A stretch of 64,000 nucleotides of DNA from Pseudolachnospira sp051055405 (GTDB taxonomy: Bacteria > Bacillota > Clostridia > Lachnospirales > Lachnospiraceae), in assembly GCF_051055405.1 (NCBI RefSeq), contig NZ_CP167068.1:806001-870000 (forward strand), read 5' to 3'. The notes beneath the pieces were generated by a model that ran no database searches, was not told where the DNA came from, and saw only the letters and a program-made list of their open reading frames with translations. Of this stretch, positions 16,342 through 25,033 are shown in pieces. Position 1 is the stretch's first letter; each line of letters opens with the position of its first letter. The translations under genes and the position numbers were made by a program.

Positions 16342-17037
16342 ATGAGCGATCATATTTTGGTTGTGGATGATGAGAAGGAAATCGCAGACCTGATCGATCT
16401 GTATTTGATGAATGAGGGATTTACCATTCATAAATGTTACGACGGAAAAAGCGCGTTGAAAGTAATTGAAGAGCAGCGTTTGGATTTGGCGATTTTGGAT
16501 GTGATGCTGCCGGATATCGATGGGTTTTCTCTGTGCCGTACGATCCGGGACAAGTTTAACTATCCGATTATTATGCTGACCGCAAAGATTGAGGATGTCG
16601 ATAAAATTCGGGGGCTGACCATTGGGGCGGACGACTATATCACAAAGCCGTTTAATCCATTGGAGGTGATTGCGCGGGTAAAGGCGCAGCTCCGGCGCTA
16701 TAAGAGTTATAACGACATTTCCCAGGAGGAAGCGCGGGACATGTATGAGATCGGTGGGCTTGTCATCGACAATGAACGCCATGAGTGTACGCTTTACGGA
16801 AAGCCAGTGGCTTTAACTCCCATTGAATTTAAGATTTTATGGACCCTTTGCGAAAATGATGGAAGAGTGGTTTCTTCGGAGCAGTTGTTTGAGACTGTCT
16901 GGGGAGAAGAGTACCTGGACTGCAACAATACGGTCATGGTACACATCCGGCGTCTTCGGGAAAAATTGGGGGAACGCCCCAGAAATCCAAAATACATTAA
17001 GACCGTTTGGGGAGTAGGGTACAAAATTGAAAAGTAA
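16342..17037 (+). CDS. VanR-like OmpR-family response regulator
   Basis: 231 residues. Receiver domain with D9-D10, phosphoacceptor D53 (LAILDVMLPD) and K in DDYITKPFNPLE; C-terminal winged helix with LTPIEFKILWTLCEN and VMVHIRRLREKLGE...YIKTVWGVGYK. Overall it is most like the VanR group. The ATG at 16342 has AGGAGAG at 16329-16335; the upstream ATG at 16300 is not supported. It overlaps the kinase gene by 11 bp. No vanHAX, vanG or D-Ala ligase gene is nearby, so this should not be read as vancomycin resistance. Confidence 0.85.
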   Translation: MSDHILVVDDEKEIADLIDLYLMNEGFTIHKCYDGKSALKVIEEQRLDLAILDVMLPDIDGFSLCRTIRDKFNYPIIMLTAKIEDVDKIRGLTIGADDYITKPFNPLEVIARVKAQLRRYKSYNDISQEEARDMYEIGGLVIDNERHECTLYGKPVALTPIEFKILWTLCENDGRVVSSEQLFETVWGEEYLDCNNTVMVHIRRLREKLGERPRNPKYIKTVWGVGYKIEK

Positions 17038-18202
17038 AAAGGGAGATTTTCGGTTAGTCAAGCGCCGGGCCCTCAGTAGGATTTTACGGAATCTGTTGAT
17101 CTATACCTTGTTTATGCTCCTTGTGATGGCCTGCTATTATCTCTTTTACCGAGGCGTGATTTCGATTTGGGTACAAAAGCAACTGGGCCAAAAAACCATG
17201 GAGCTGCTGCGGGGGAAAAAAGAACTTCTCTTTTCCATTGTGTATCTGGCGGGAGCTTTGGTGATCTGTGTCCGGACGGCCCGGCGGAATTTGCGGTATT
17301 TGGAGTTGGTGATTCATTCCCTGACCGCGTTGGTGGACGAAGGCGTGGCGATTCAGGCATTTCCGGCAGACTTGAAGGAAGTGGAGATGGCGTTGGTCCG
17401 GTTGCGGGAACAACTGCAAAAGAGAGAGCAGGAGGCAAGGGAGGCGGAGCAGCAAAAAAATGATTTGCTGGCCTATCTGGCCCATGACCTAAAAACACCG
17501 TTGACCTCGGTGATCGGCTATCTTTCTCTGCTTCAGGAAAATCCGGCGCTTCCGGAAGAACAGCGGGCAAAATATATTGATATTTCCGTGGATAAGGCGT
17601 ATCGGCTGGAACAGCTGATCAATGAATTTTTTGAGATTACCCGGTTTAATACTCAAGGAATGGTGTTGGAGAAAAAAAGGGTGGATCTGACGATGATGCT
17701 TTATCAGATTGCCGATGAATTTTATCCGGTCTTAGCGGAGAAGGGTATGACTGCGGTCATGGATATCGAGGCAGGATTAAAGCTAGATGCGGATTCCGAT
17801 AAGCTGGCGCGTGTATTTGATAATTTGCTGAGAAACGCGGTGGGATATGGATATGAGAATACCTGCCTGTGTATGGAGGCGGCGCGGGAACCGGGGGGAA
17901 TCCGGGTGATCGTGCGCAATCAGGGCGATCCCATCCCGCCGGAAAAGCTTTCTTTGCTGTTTGAAAAGTTTTATCGGGCGGATAGTTCCCGTGGGACGAG
18001 AAATGGAGGGGCTGGTCTGGGCCTTGCCATCGCCAAGGAAATCGTGGATTTGCACGGAGGCACGATCCGAGTGACCAGCGAAGGACATGAAATCACATTT
18101 TCGATCCATCTTCCGGCTCCCGAACTGAGGGAAGATGAGAGTTTTGATCCGGAACATGAGATTCCAAAAAAACGTTCAGCTCGGCGCCGGCGAGCAAAAT
18201 AA
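17027..18202 (+). CDS. VanS-like sensor histidine kinase
   Basis: 391 residues. Two membrane helices (about 22-40 and 67-82) with a short loop, a linker, HisKA with LAHDLKTPLTS (H153), then HATPase with DNLLRNAVGYGYEN (N box), RNQGDPIPPE and GGAGLGLAIAKEIVDLHGG (G boxes). The architecture and short sensor loop are VanS-like. The TTG start at 17027 overlaps the end of the regulator gene; GGAG lies at 17011. The last 110 bp overlap antisense with the YihY gene; the C-terminal tail there is charged (RRRRAK) and beyond the kinase core. Confidence 0.85.
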   Translation: MKSKKGDFRLVKRRALSRILRNLLIYTLFMLLVMACYYLFYRGVISIWVQKQLGQKTMELLRGKKELLFSIVYLAGALVICVRTARRNLRYLELVIHSLTALVDEGVAIQAFPADLKEVEMALVRLREQLQKREQEAREAEQQKNDLLAYLAHDLKTPLTSVIGYLSLLQENPALPEEQRAKYIDISVDKAYRLEQLINEFFEITRFNTQGMVLEKKRVDLTMMLYQIADEFYPVLAEKGMTAVMDIEAGLKLDADSDKLARVFDNLLRNAVGYGYENTCLCMEAAREPGGIRVIVRNQGDPIPPEKLSLLFEKFYRADSSRGTRNGGAGLGLAIAKEIVDLHGGTIRVTSEGHEITFSIHLPAPELREDESFDPEHEIPKKRSARRRRAK

Positions 18203-18965
18203 GAATACAGAAATATAACCAGAGCATCATTAAGATGATCGCTCCCAGACTGCCGTAAATATAGGTATAGTTGGAAAAGTTGGTGATGTAGTAGGCGTAT
18301 CCCAGCGAAAATATGGTCCATCCGGCGGTTGAAAAAAGTACGCCTGGCAGTACCTGGAGGAAATGACGTTTTGCTCCGGAAAGAATCATATAAAGTCCGG
18401 TAAATCCTGCCACAAAGACCGAGGTGGAGACCAGGGAGCGCAGCCCGAAAATCAGCGGCGCCATCTTATTGAGGGCGGGAAAGTGCGCGCTGGCCGCTGC
18501 CTGAATAGAATTACCGAACACCAAAAGACCCTGAGCCATGACAAGTACCACGAGGAAAAGCAGGGTGTAGAGTACGGCGCGCAGACGGCGCAGGATGAAA
18601 TTTTGATTTTCTGTAACCTGATAAATCACATGAAGGCAGCGTTCCAAAGCTAACACCCCTTTGGAGGCGCTCCAAACGGCTACCAGCAAGGAGATCGAGA
18701 CAATCGAAGGGGCAGAATTTGTAAACAGCTCATCTACCGTTGCCTGCACTTGTTGGTTCAGAGAAGTTGGAAGCAGGTTTAGGAGATACGACAGCGCTTC
18801 GCCTTTATTGGCCGGGATAAAAAATTGGACCAGAGAAACCAAGGCCATGGCAAAGGGGATGACCGAGACTACAATGAAGAAGGATGCCTGAGCGCCGTAG
18901 ACCGGAATCTGATCTCCGCTGACTTTTTTTGATATTTCCATCAGTTGTTTTTGCCACTTTTTCAT
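18093..18965 (-). CDS. YihY/BrkB family inner-membrane protein
   Basis: 290 residues with six hydrophobic helices typical of the YihY (formerly RNase BN) family: AQASFFIVVSVIPFAMAL, ISLLVAVWSASKGVLAL, VLYTLLFLVVLVMAQGLL, and the conserved GSLGAIILMMLWLYFCILILLAGAELN near the C-terminus. Function is unknown. ATG at 18965 with AAAGGAGGGTG upstream. Its 3' end overlaps that of the VanS-like gene by 110 bp on the opposite strand. Confidence 0.85.
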   Translation of the reverse strand: MKKWQKQLMEISKKVSGDQIPVYGAQASFFIVVSVIPFAMALVSLVQFFIPANKGEALSYLLNLLPTSLNQQVQATVDELFTNSAPSIVSISLLVAVWSASKGVLALERCLHVIYQVTENQNFILRRLRAVLYTLLFLVVLVMAQGLLVFGNSIQAAASAHFPALNKMAPLIFGLRSLVSTSVFVAGFTGLYMILSGAKRHFLQVLPGVLFSTAGWTIFSLGYAYYITNFSNYTYIYGSLGAIILMMLWLYFCILILLAGAELNVFLESHVPDQNSHLPSVREPEDGSKM

Positions 18966-19067
18966 ATACACCCTCCTTTCCATTTTGTTTCCATCCATCG
19001 TATCACGATCAACGGGATTTTTCAACGGGGAGTTTTTCTCGTTTTTTATACTTTTTTCACGAAGCCC

Positions 19068-19096
19068 TTGACTTTCCAGAAAAAGTATTGTAGAAT
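19068..19096 (+). promoter_or_regulatory. Promoter of tRNA-Arg
   Basis: TTGACT (19068-19073), 17 bp, TAGAAT (19091-19096), 30 bp before the tRNA. Confidence 0.8.
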
Positions 19097-19126
19097 CTAC
19101 ACTCAGATACGGGAAACGTATCTAAT

Positions 19127-19200
<74 letters not shown>

Positions 19201-19227
19201 TTCCTTTCTTTCATCACAGAAAAAGGC

Positions 19228-19452
19228 ATAGAAGGCGTACAGTAGCATTGGAATTTCCGGCAGAGAGGGAGAATCACCGGCTGAAAGTTTTCCCAGGTTC
19301 CTTTCCAAGAGCGAATTTCCCGCCGGAGCCGCGTCCCTGAACGAATATTAGGGGACGACGTATCTGCACGTTACGCAGCGAGAGAGCCTGTGGAAGCAGG
19401 AATTAGGGTGGTACCGCGATGACCTCGTCCCTTTTGGGATGGAGGTTTTTTT
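19228..19452 (+). promoter_or_regulatory. T-box leader of pheST
   Basis: The T-box core AGGGTGGTACCGCG is at 19405-19418, followed by the terminator stem CCTCGTCCC/GGGATGGAGG with loop TTTT and seven T (19423-19452). Upstream are a stem-I like region with AGAGAGGGAGAAT (about 19262) and a small hairpin near 19335-19358. Uncharged tRNA is expected to favour the antiterminator and raise expression. tRNA-Phe is inferred from the downstream genes; I did not fix the specifier codon. Confidence 0.92.
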
Positions 19453-19554
19453 ATTCTATAGGAAATTTCGCTAAGCGGAATTCTTTGTTGCAAAATACTT
19501 TTATCATTCTTTTCGGACGGGAGCTGCCGGCCGAAAATTCTAAAGGAGGAAGTC

Positions 19555-20574
19555 ATGAAGGAAAAATTGGAAAAGATCCGGCAGGACGCGCTGGCAAAGA
19601 TGGAGGGCCTTGGCACCATGGACGCCCTCAATGAGATCCGCGTCGCATACTTGGGGAAAAAGGGACAGCTGACCGAGCTTTTAAAGAGCATGAAAGACGT
19701 AGCCCCGGAAGACCGCCCCAAGGTAGGACAGATGGTAAATGAGGCGCGCGCCGAATTGGAAGGAAAGCTGGAGGCAAAGAAAGCGGAACTGGCGGCCAAA
19801 GCGAGGGAGCTGCAGTTAAAGTCGGAAGTAATCGACGTTACGCTGCCGGCCAGAAGAAACCGCGTCGGCCACCGTCATCCCAATACGATCGCCCTGGAAG
19901 AAGTAGAGCGCATCTTTATCGGCATGGGCTATGAGGTAGTGGAAGGGCCTGAAGTCGAGTATGATTATTATAACTTTGAAGCGCTGAACATTCCGGCCAA
20001 TCATCCGGCGAAGGATGAGCAGGATACTTTCTACATTAATAAGGATATTGTTTTGCGGACTCAGACATCGCCGGTACAGGTACGGGTGATGGAGCAGCAA
20101 AAACCGCCGATCCGCGTGATCGCGCCGGGACGCGTGTTCCGTTCCGATGAAGTGGACGCCACCCATTCTCCTTCTTTCCATCAGATTGAGGGCCTGGTAA
20201 TCGATAAAAATATTACGTTTTCCGATTTAAAGGGAACCTTACAGCAATTTGCCCAGGAGTTGTTTGGGCCGGAAACCCGCGTAAAATTCCGCCCTCACCA
20301 TTTTCCGTTTACGGAACCGTCGGCAGAGGTGGACGTTTCCTGCTTTAAGTGCGGAGGCAAGGGCTGCCGGATGTGCAAAGGCTCCGGTTGGATTGAGATT
20401 TTGGGCTGCGGCATGGTGCATCCGAAGGTACTGCGGATGAGCGGCATCGACCCGGACGTTTACTCCGGTTTTGCCTTTGGCGTTGGCCTTGAGAGAATTG
20501 CCCTGTTAAAATATGAGATCGACGACATGAGACTGCTCTATGAGAACGACGACCGTTTCTTAAAGCAGTTCTAA
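19555..20574 (+). CDS. pheS: Phenylalanine-tRNA ligase alpha subunit
   Basis: 339 residues. N-terminal coiled coil (about 1-90), then the class II catalytic core: motif 1 region PNTIALEEVERIFIGMGYEV, motif 2 VFRSDEVDATHSPSFHQIEGLV, and motif 3 GFAFGVGLERIALLKY. A cysteine cluster CFKCGGKGCRMCKGSGW sits near residue 265, an insert seen in clostridial PheS that may bind zinc. Forms alpha2beta2 with PheT. AAAGGAGGAAG precedes the ATG; expression is under the T-box. Confidence 0.97.
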   Translation: MKEKLEKIRQDALAKMEGLGTMDALNEIRVAYLGKKGQLTELLKSMKDVAPEDRPKVGQMVNEARAELEGKLEAKKAELAAKARELQLKSEVIDVTLPARRNRVGHRHPNTIALEEVERIFIGMGYEVVEGPEVEYDYYNFEALNIPANHPAKDEQDTFYINKDIVLRTQTSPVQVRVMEQQKPPIRVIAPGRVFRSDEVDATHSPSFHQIEGLVIDKNITFSDLKGTLQQFAQELFGPETRVKFRPHHFPFTEPSAEVDVSCFKCGGKGCRMCKGSGWIEILGCGMVHPKVLRMSGIDPDVYSGFAFGVGLERIALLKYEIDDMRLLYENDDRFLKQF

Positions 20575-20598
20575 CCTCTGGAAAAGAAAGGAAATGAG

Positions 20599-23019
20599 AT
20601 GAATACAGCATATTCTTGGATAAAAGCATATGTTCCGGATTTGGATGCGACGCCGCAGGAATATACCGATGCCATGACATTGACCGGAACCAAGGTGGAA
20701 GGATATACCAGGCTGGATAAGAACCTGGAGAAAATCGTAGTTGGAGAGATCACGTCGATAGAGCCCCATCCCGACGCGGATAAGCTGATTATCTGCCGGG
20801 TAGATATTGGAAACGAGATTTTGCAGATTGTGACCGGCGCTAAAAATGTAAAGACCGGCGATAAAGTTCCGGTGGTACAGGACGGGGGGCGCGTGGCCGG
20901 AGGCCATGACGGCGGCCCCATGCCGGAAGAAGGTATCAAGATTAAAAGCGGCAAGCTGCGGGGCGTGATGTCCTACGGTATGCTTTGTTCCATCGAGGAG
21001 CTGGGATCTTCCCGGGATATGTACCCCGACGCTCCGGAAGAGGGGATTTACATCCTGCCGCAAGACGCGGAAGTCGGCGCGGACGCGGTGGAAATTTTAG
21101 GGTTAAACGATACGGTATTTGAATATGAGATTACTTCGAACCGGGTGGATTGCTACAGCGTGCTGGGCATTGCCAGGGAAGCGGCTGCCACCTTCCGCAA
21201 GGAATTTGTGCCCCCGGAGGTTCGGGAAGTGGGAAACCGCGAAGATGTAAACGATTACATCAAAGTGGAAGTAAAAGATGGAAATCTCTGCCCGCGCTAC
21301 TGCGCACGAGTCGTGAAGAATATTAAATTGGGGCCGTCGCCGGAGTGGATGCAGCGCCGTTTGGCTGCCAGCGGTATCCGCCCCATCAATAACATTGTGG
21401 ACATCACCAACTATGTGATGGAAGAGTACGGCCAGCCCATGCACGCCTATGATCTGGACCAGGTAGCGGGCCATAAGATCGTGGTGAAACGCGCGGAGGA
21501 CGGCCAGGAATTCCAGACATTGGACGGCCAGATTCGAAAACTGGATAAGGATATTCTGACGATCTGCGACGGCGAGAAGGCAGTCGGCCTTGCTGGCATC
21601 ATGGGCGGTGAAAACTCGAAGATCACCGACGACGTGCAGACCATGTTGTTTGAAGCGGCGTGTTTTGACGGAACCAATATCCGCCTGTCCGCCAAGCGGC
21701 TGGGACTTCGGACAGAGGCATCCGGGAAGTTTGAGAAGGGCCTGGACCCCAATAATGCGGAAGCAGCCATCAACCGAGCCTGCCAGCTGATTGAGGAACT
21801 GGGATGCGGCGAAGTGGTCGGCGGGTTGGTAGATGTGTATACGACGGCTTTGGGGCCGAAGCGTATCGCTTTCCGGCCAGATTGGGCTAATGAATTTTTG
21901 GGAACGCAGATTTCCAAAGAGGAAATGCTGAAATATTTTGAGAAAATTGATCTTGCTTACGATGAGATCACAGAGGAAGTTATCGTTCCGTCGTTCCGTC
22001 AGGATTTGGAATGTGAGGCGGATCTGGCGGAAGAAGTGGCCCGGTTCTACGGCTATGATAAGATTCCGACCACTCTGCCCCGCGGCGAAGCCACAACCGG
22101 AAAGCTTTCCTTTAAGCTTCGGATTGAGGAAGTGGCCAGAGACGTGGCGGAGTACTGCGGTTTTAGCCAGGGAATGACGTATTCGTTCGAGAGCCCGAAG
22201 GTTTTTGATAAGCTGATGCTGCCGGAGGATTCCCCGCTGCGCCAGACGGTTACCATTCTGAACCCTCTGGGCGAGGATTTCAGTATTATGCGGACGCTGC
22301 CGTTAAATGGTATGCTGACCTCTTTGGCGACCAACTATAACCGGAGAAACAAAGACGTGCGCCTGTATGAGCTGGCGAATATTTATTTGCCCAAGTCCCT
22401 GCCCCTGACGGAACTTCCGGAAGAGCGGATGCAGTTTACTCTGGGATTTTATGGAGACGGAGATTTCTTTACCATGAAGGGCGTGGTGGAAGAATTCTTT
22501 GATAAGATTGGCATGCACGGCAAGCTTTCTTATAATCCGGAGGCTGGGAAACCTTTCCTTCATCCGGGGCGTCAGGCGGAAATTTCTTATCAGGATACGG
22601 TTGTAGGATACATGGGAGAGCTTCATCCCCAGGCTGCGGACAATTATGGAATCGGTGAGAGAACCTATGTAGCAGTGATCGATATGCCTGCCGTGATTCC
22701 GATGGCAACCTTTGACCGGAAATACGATGGGATCGCCAAATTCCCTGCCGTGACCCGTGACATCAGTATGGTGATGAAACAGGATATCATCGTCGGGAAG
22801 ATCGAGGAGATTATTGAGAAAAAGGGTGGAAAACTTTTGGAGAGCTACCATTTGTTTGACATCTATGAGGGCTCCCAGATTCAGGAGGGGTATAAGTCTG
22901 TGGCCTACAGCGTGACCTTCCGTGCCAAAGACCGTACTCTGGAAGATAAGGAAGTCGGCGAGGTGATGAACAAGATCCTGGGCGCTCTGAAGGATTTGGG
23001 AATCGAGCTGCGTTCCTGA
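20599..23019 (+). CDS. pheT: Phenylalanine-tRNA ligase beta subunit
   Basis: 806 residues, full length. Order: N-terminal B1 piece, tRNA-binding domain (about 40-150, EPHPDADKLIICRVD), B3/B4 editing domain (about 210-380), B5 (about 405-475), the catalytic-like core, and the ferredoxin-fold anticodon-binding domain at the C-terminus (KFPAVTRDISMV...). It contributes editing of mis-charged tyrosine and tRNA binding. It follows pheS by 24 bp with AAAGGAAATGAG before the ATG and shares its T-box control. Confidence 0.97.
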   Translation: MNTAYSWIKAYVPDLDATPQEYTDAMTLTGTKVEGYTRLDKNLEKIVVGEITSIEPHPDADKLIICRVDIGNEILQIVTGAKNVKTGDKVPVVQDGGRVAGGHDGGPMPEEGIKIKSGKLRGVMSYGMLCSIEELGSSRDMYPDAPEEGIYILPQDAEVGADAVEILGLNDTVFEYEITSNRVDCYSVLGIAREAAATFRKEFVPPEVREVGNREDVNDYIKVEVKDGNLCPRYCARVVKNIKLGPSPEWMQRRLAASGIRPINNIVDITNYVMEEYGQPMHAYDLDQVAGHKIVVKRAEDGQEFQTLDGQIRKLDKDILTICDGEKAVGLAGIMGGENSKITDDVQTMLFEAACFDGTNIRLSAKRLGLRTEASGKFEKGLDPNNAEAAINRACQLIEELGCGEVVGGLVDVYTTALGPKRIAFRPDWANEFLGTQISKEEMLKYFEKIDLAYDEITEEVIVPSFRQDLECEADLAEEVARFYGYDKIPTTLPRGEATTGKLSFKLRIEEVARDVAEYCGFSQGMTYSFESPKVFDKLMLPEDSPLRQTVTILNPLGEDFSIMRTLPLNGMLTSLATNYNRRNKDVRLYELANIYLPKSLPLTELPEERMQFTLGFYGDGDFFTMKGVVEEFFDKIGMHGKLSYNPEAGKPFLHPGRQAEISYQDTVVGYMGELHPQAADNYGIGERTYVAVIDMPAVIPMATFDRKYDGIAKFPAVTRDISMVMKQDIIVGKIEEIIEKKGGKLLESYHLFDIYEGSQIQEGYKSVAYSVTFRAKDRTLEDKEVGEVMNKILGALKDLGIELRS

Positions 23020-23062
23020 TGGAAGGATAGAAAAAAATTGGACTGAATCACAGCAGTCAAGA

Positions 23063-23102
23063 GAAAAAGCACCGGGTAAGGCAAAGGCCGCGGTGCTTTT
23101 TC
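23063..23102 (+). terminator. Intrinsic terminator after pheT
   Basis: Stem GAAAAAGCACCG with CGGTGCTTTTTC around a 16-nt loop, T-rich 3' side. Being nearly symmetrical it can also serve the minus-strand regulator gene ending at 23109. Confidence 0.85.
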
Positions 23103-23108
23103 TGATTT

Positions 23109-24908
23109 TTATTCTGATTTTAACATTCTCCACAGCGTAGTACGGCCGATGCCAAGCTGCTTGGCGGCCGCAGTCTGGTTCCCATTGTTTTCATGGAGAA
23201 CCTGCCGGACGATATCCCGTTCCATCTCAAATAATGTCCGTTTGAGAGGAAAGGACATGTTCGGAGGTATATCCGAAAACTCAAGGGACTCCTCCATGGA
23301 AAGAAGCTTTCGTATCTCTTTTTCGTGAATCATATGATCGTCCGTATCCATGGCGGCTTGGGTGAGTATTCTCTGAAATTGTACATAATTGCCGGGCCAA
23401 GCATATTCCTGGAGGAGATCGAGCGCTTTGCGGTCAAAGCGGAATACGTTGTGGGGCAATTTGGTATTCAGATAATTCAGATATAGGCTGGCAATCGCAG
23501 GAATCTGTTCCCGGACATCCCGCAGTGGGGAAAGCTCCATTTGGCAGCACTGGAACTGATCCTTGATAGAGCGGATGGATGACTGAAAAACAACTCCTTT
23601 TGTGTCTCCGGAGAAAATAACATGGTTGTTTGCACAGACGCGAATGTGGGTCAGGAGATCCAGAAAATCGCCCATAAGCTGTTCACTGCAGCCATCCATA
23701 TTTTTGATATGGATGGTATTTCCCGTGAAATACAGCGGAGATTTCTGGGAGTGGAGCAGAAAATAGATGGATTTATTCTTGAGCATCTTGCAGTCGATTT
23801 CAACCAGCGGTTTTGTTCGATAGGGGCTGTGGATGTAAAGGTAGTTCGCGACGGAAGTGCGTCCTGTTCCGTATTCACCGGTGATCAAAACAGGCAGGTT
23901 GGTTTGGTTATAGGCATCAATGGTATGGACAAGAGGTTTGATTTTTTCCGCTAAATGGTAGAAACTTTCCTGAAATATTTTTGCAGCTTCCTTGCAGGTA
24001 TAAAAGGTGATGCCTGCGTTGCGGGAACCATGGGAGGCGCGGCTGCACGTAAAAAAATAGGCGGTATATTCCCGCTCCTCTACCATAAAACGAGAGGCTT
24101 GAATAGAGTACAGAGAGCCTTTGAGCGACTTCCATATATGTTTTGCAGTCCCCTCATGGACCTCTGGAATCAGGACTTTCAGAATCGGTAAAATATCATG
24201 GTCGTCCTCCGGGGAAAGAGAGCTAAAATATAGATCCTTGTGCTCATCGAACACGACGGTTTTGCTGCTGCGTTCGCGCAATAGGGAATGTAAAATCTGG
24301 TTTTCCAGGCGCAGGAAATTCATGTCATGGGCTGTCTGGACCGCTTTTTGCAGAGCTGCGTCAATGCTGTCGGCCGTCGACGTGATCAAAATGGCATTCA
24401 GGCCTGCTTCGTGGACAAAGCGGCTGGCCACAACGTCGCAGATGACGGTGGCGTAATCTTTTTGGAGAAGCCCATGGATTACCTGCTGTATATCGCCGCT
24501 TTCAACCAGGGTATAAATATCAAGGCCGAGATTGAGCAGGTCGTTGATCATCCGCGCACTGTGGGTAATGTTGGAAAAACCAACCACGGCGCGTTTGCCA
24601 GGCGTGTGAACGCTGAGCTGAACCGCCTGCAAGATATCGAAGGAGCTGACCGGAATTTCAACAACAGGAATGGCGACCTTTTCCCGGAGCAGCTCGGCCG
24701 TGCCGCCGCGGGAAATGATCAAGTCATAGTTTGCCGGATGGTTTGCCTGAGCAATTTGAACGCCTTCTTCCAGATTGCCGGTAACGACGTCCAGCGTCAG
24801 TTCGGGAAATTTTTTCGCCTCCTTTTCGATCAGCCCGGCCATTCCATCATAAGGTGCAATTGCGAGAACCCGTATTTGATTCGATATGGTGATATTGTAA
24901 TGTTCCAT
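23109..24908 (-). CDS. PrpR-type transcription regulator with degenerate AAA+ domain
   Basis: 599 residues. N-terminal PrpR_N domain (about 10-190: LIISRGGTAELLREKVAIPVVE, AVVGFSN), a linker, an AAA+-like region (about 330-530) and a C-terminal Fis-type helix-turn-helix (NGNQTAAAKQLGIGRTTLWRML). The AAA+ module is eroded: Walker A reads GEYGTGRTS (Lys to Arg), the GAFTGA sigma-54 loop is missing, and Walker B is NTIHIKNMD rather than the usual GTLFLDE. It therefore probably does not drive sigma-54 polymerase. Divergent from the acid-sugar operon, which it most likely controls in response to a pathway metabolite. Confidence 0.8.
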   Translation of the reverse strand: MEHYNITISNQIRVLAIAPYDGMAGLIEKEAKKFPELTLDVVTGNLEEGVQIAQANHPANYDLIISRGGTAELLREKVAIPVVEIPVSSFDILQAVQLSVHTPGKRAVVGFSNITHSARMINDLLNLGLDIYTLVESGDIQQVIHGLLQKDYATVICDVVASRFVHEAGLNAILITSTADSIDAALQKAVQTAHDMNFLRLENQILHSLLRERSSKTVVFDEHKDLYFSSLSPEDDHDILPILKVLIPEVHEGTAKHIWKSLKGSLYSIQASRFMVEEREYTAYFFTCSRASHGSRNAGITFYTCKEAAKIFQESFYHLAEKIKPLVHTIDAYNQTNLPVLITGEYGTGRTSVANYLYIHSPYRTKPLVEIDCKMLKNKSIYFLLHSQKSPLYFTGNTIHIKNMDGCSEQLMGDFLDLLTHIRVCANNHVIFSGDTKGVVFQSSIRSIKDQFQCCQMELSPLRDVREQIPAIASLYLNYLNTKLPHNVFRFDRKALDLLQEYAWPGNYVQFQRILTQAAMDTDDHMIHEKEIRKLLSMEESLEFSDIPPNMSFPLKRTLFEMERDIVRQVLHENNGNQTAAAKQLGIGRTTLWRMLKSE

Positions 24909-24910
24909 AA

Positions 24911-24965
24911 TGAAACAATAACATAAAAAATGAAGATGAGCAATACAAAAGTTTCATGTTGAAAC
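24911..24965. promoter_or_regulatory. Candidate operator of the PrpR-type regulator
   Basis: Inverted repeat GTTTCA-TGT-TGAAAC at 24951-24965 and a half site TGAAACA at 24911-24917, in the 125-bp divergent gap. No convincing sigma-54 -24/-12 element and only a poor -35 before TAATATAGAAT (about 25007), as expected for an activator-dependent promoter. Confidence 0.5.
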
Positions 24966-25033
24966 ATAACGGACCGTATATGAATGGTACGTACAGGCGG
25001 ATTGCGGTAATATAGAATCAAAAAGGAGGGCGG

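Noticed and set aside
16342..18202. Vancomycin-resistance operon
   Set aside because: Only the two-component genes are present; no ligase, dehydrogenase or dipeptidase genes lie near.
24966..25033. Sigma-54 promoter before the acid-sugar operon
   Set aside because: TGGTACG is present near 24985 but no GC dinucleotide lies at the required distance, and the regulator lacks the sigma-54 contact loop.
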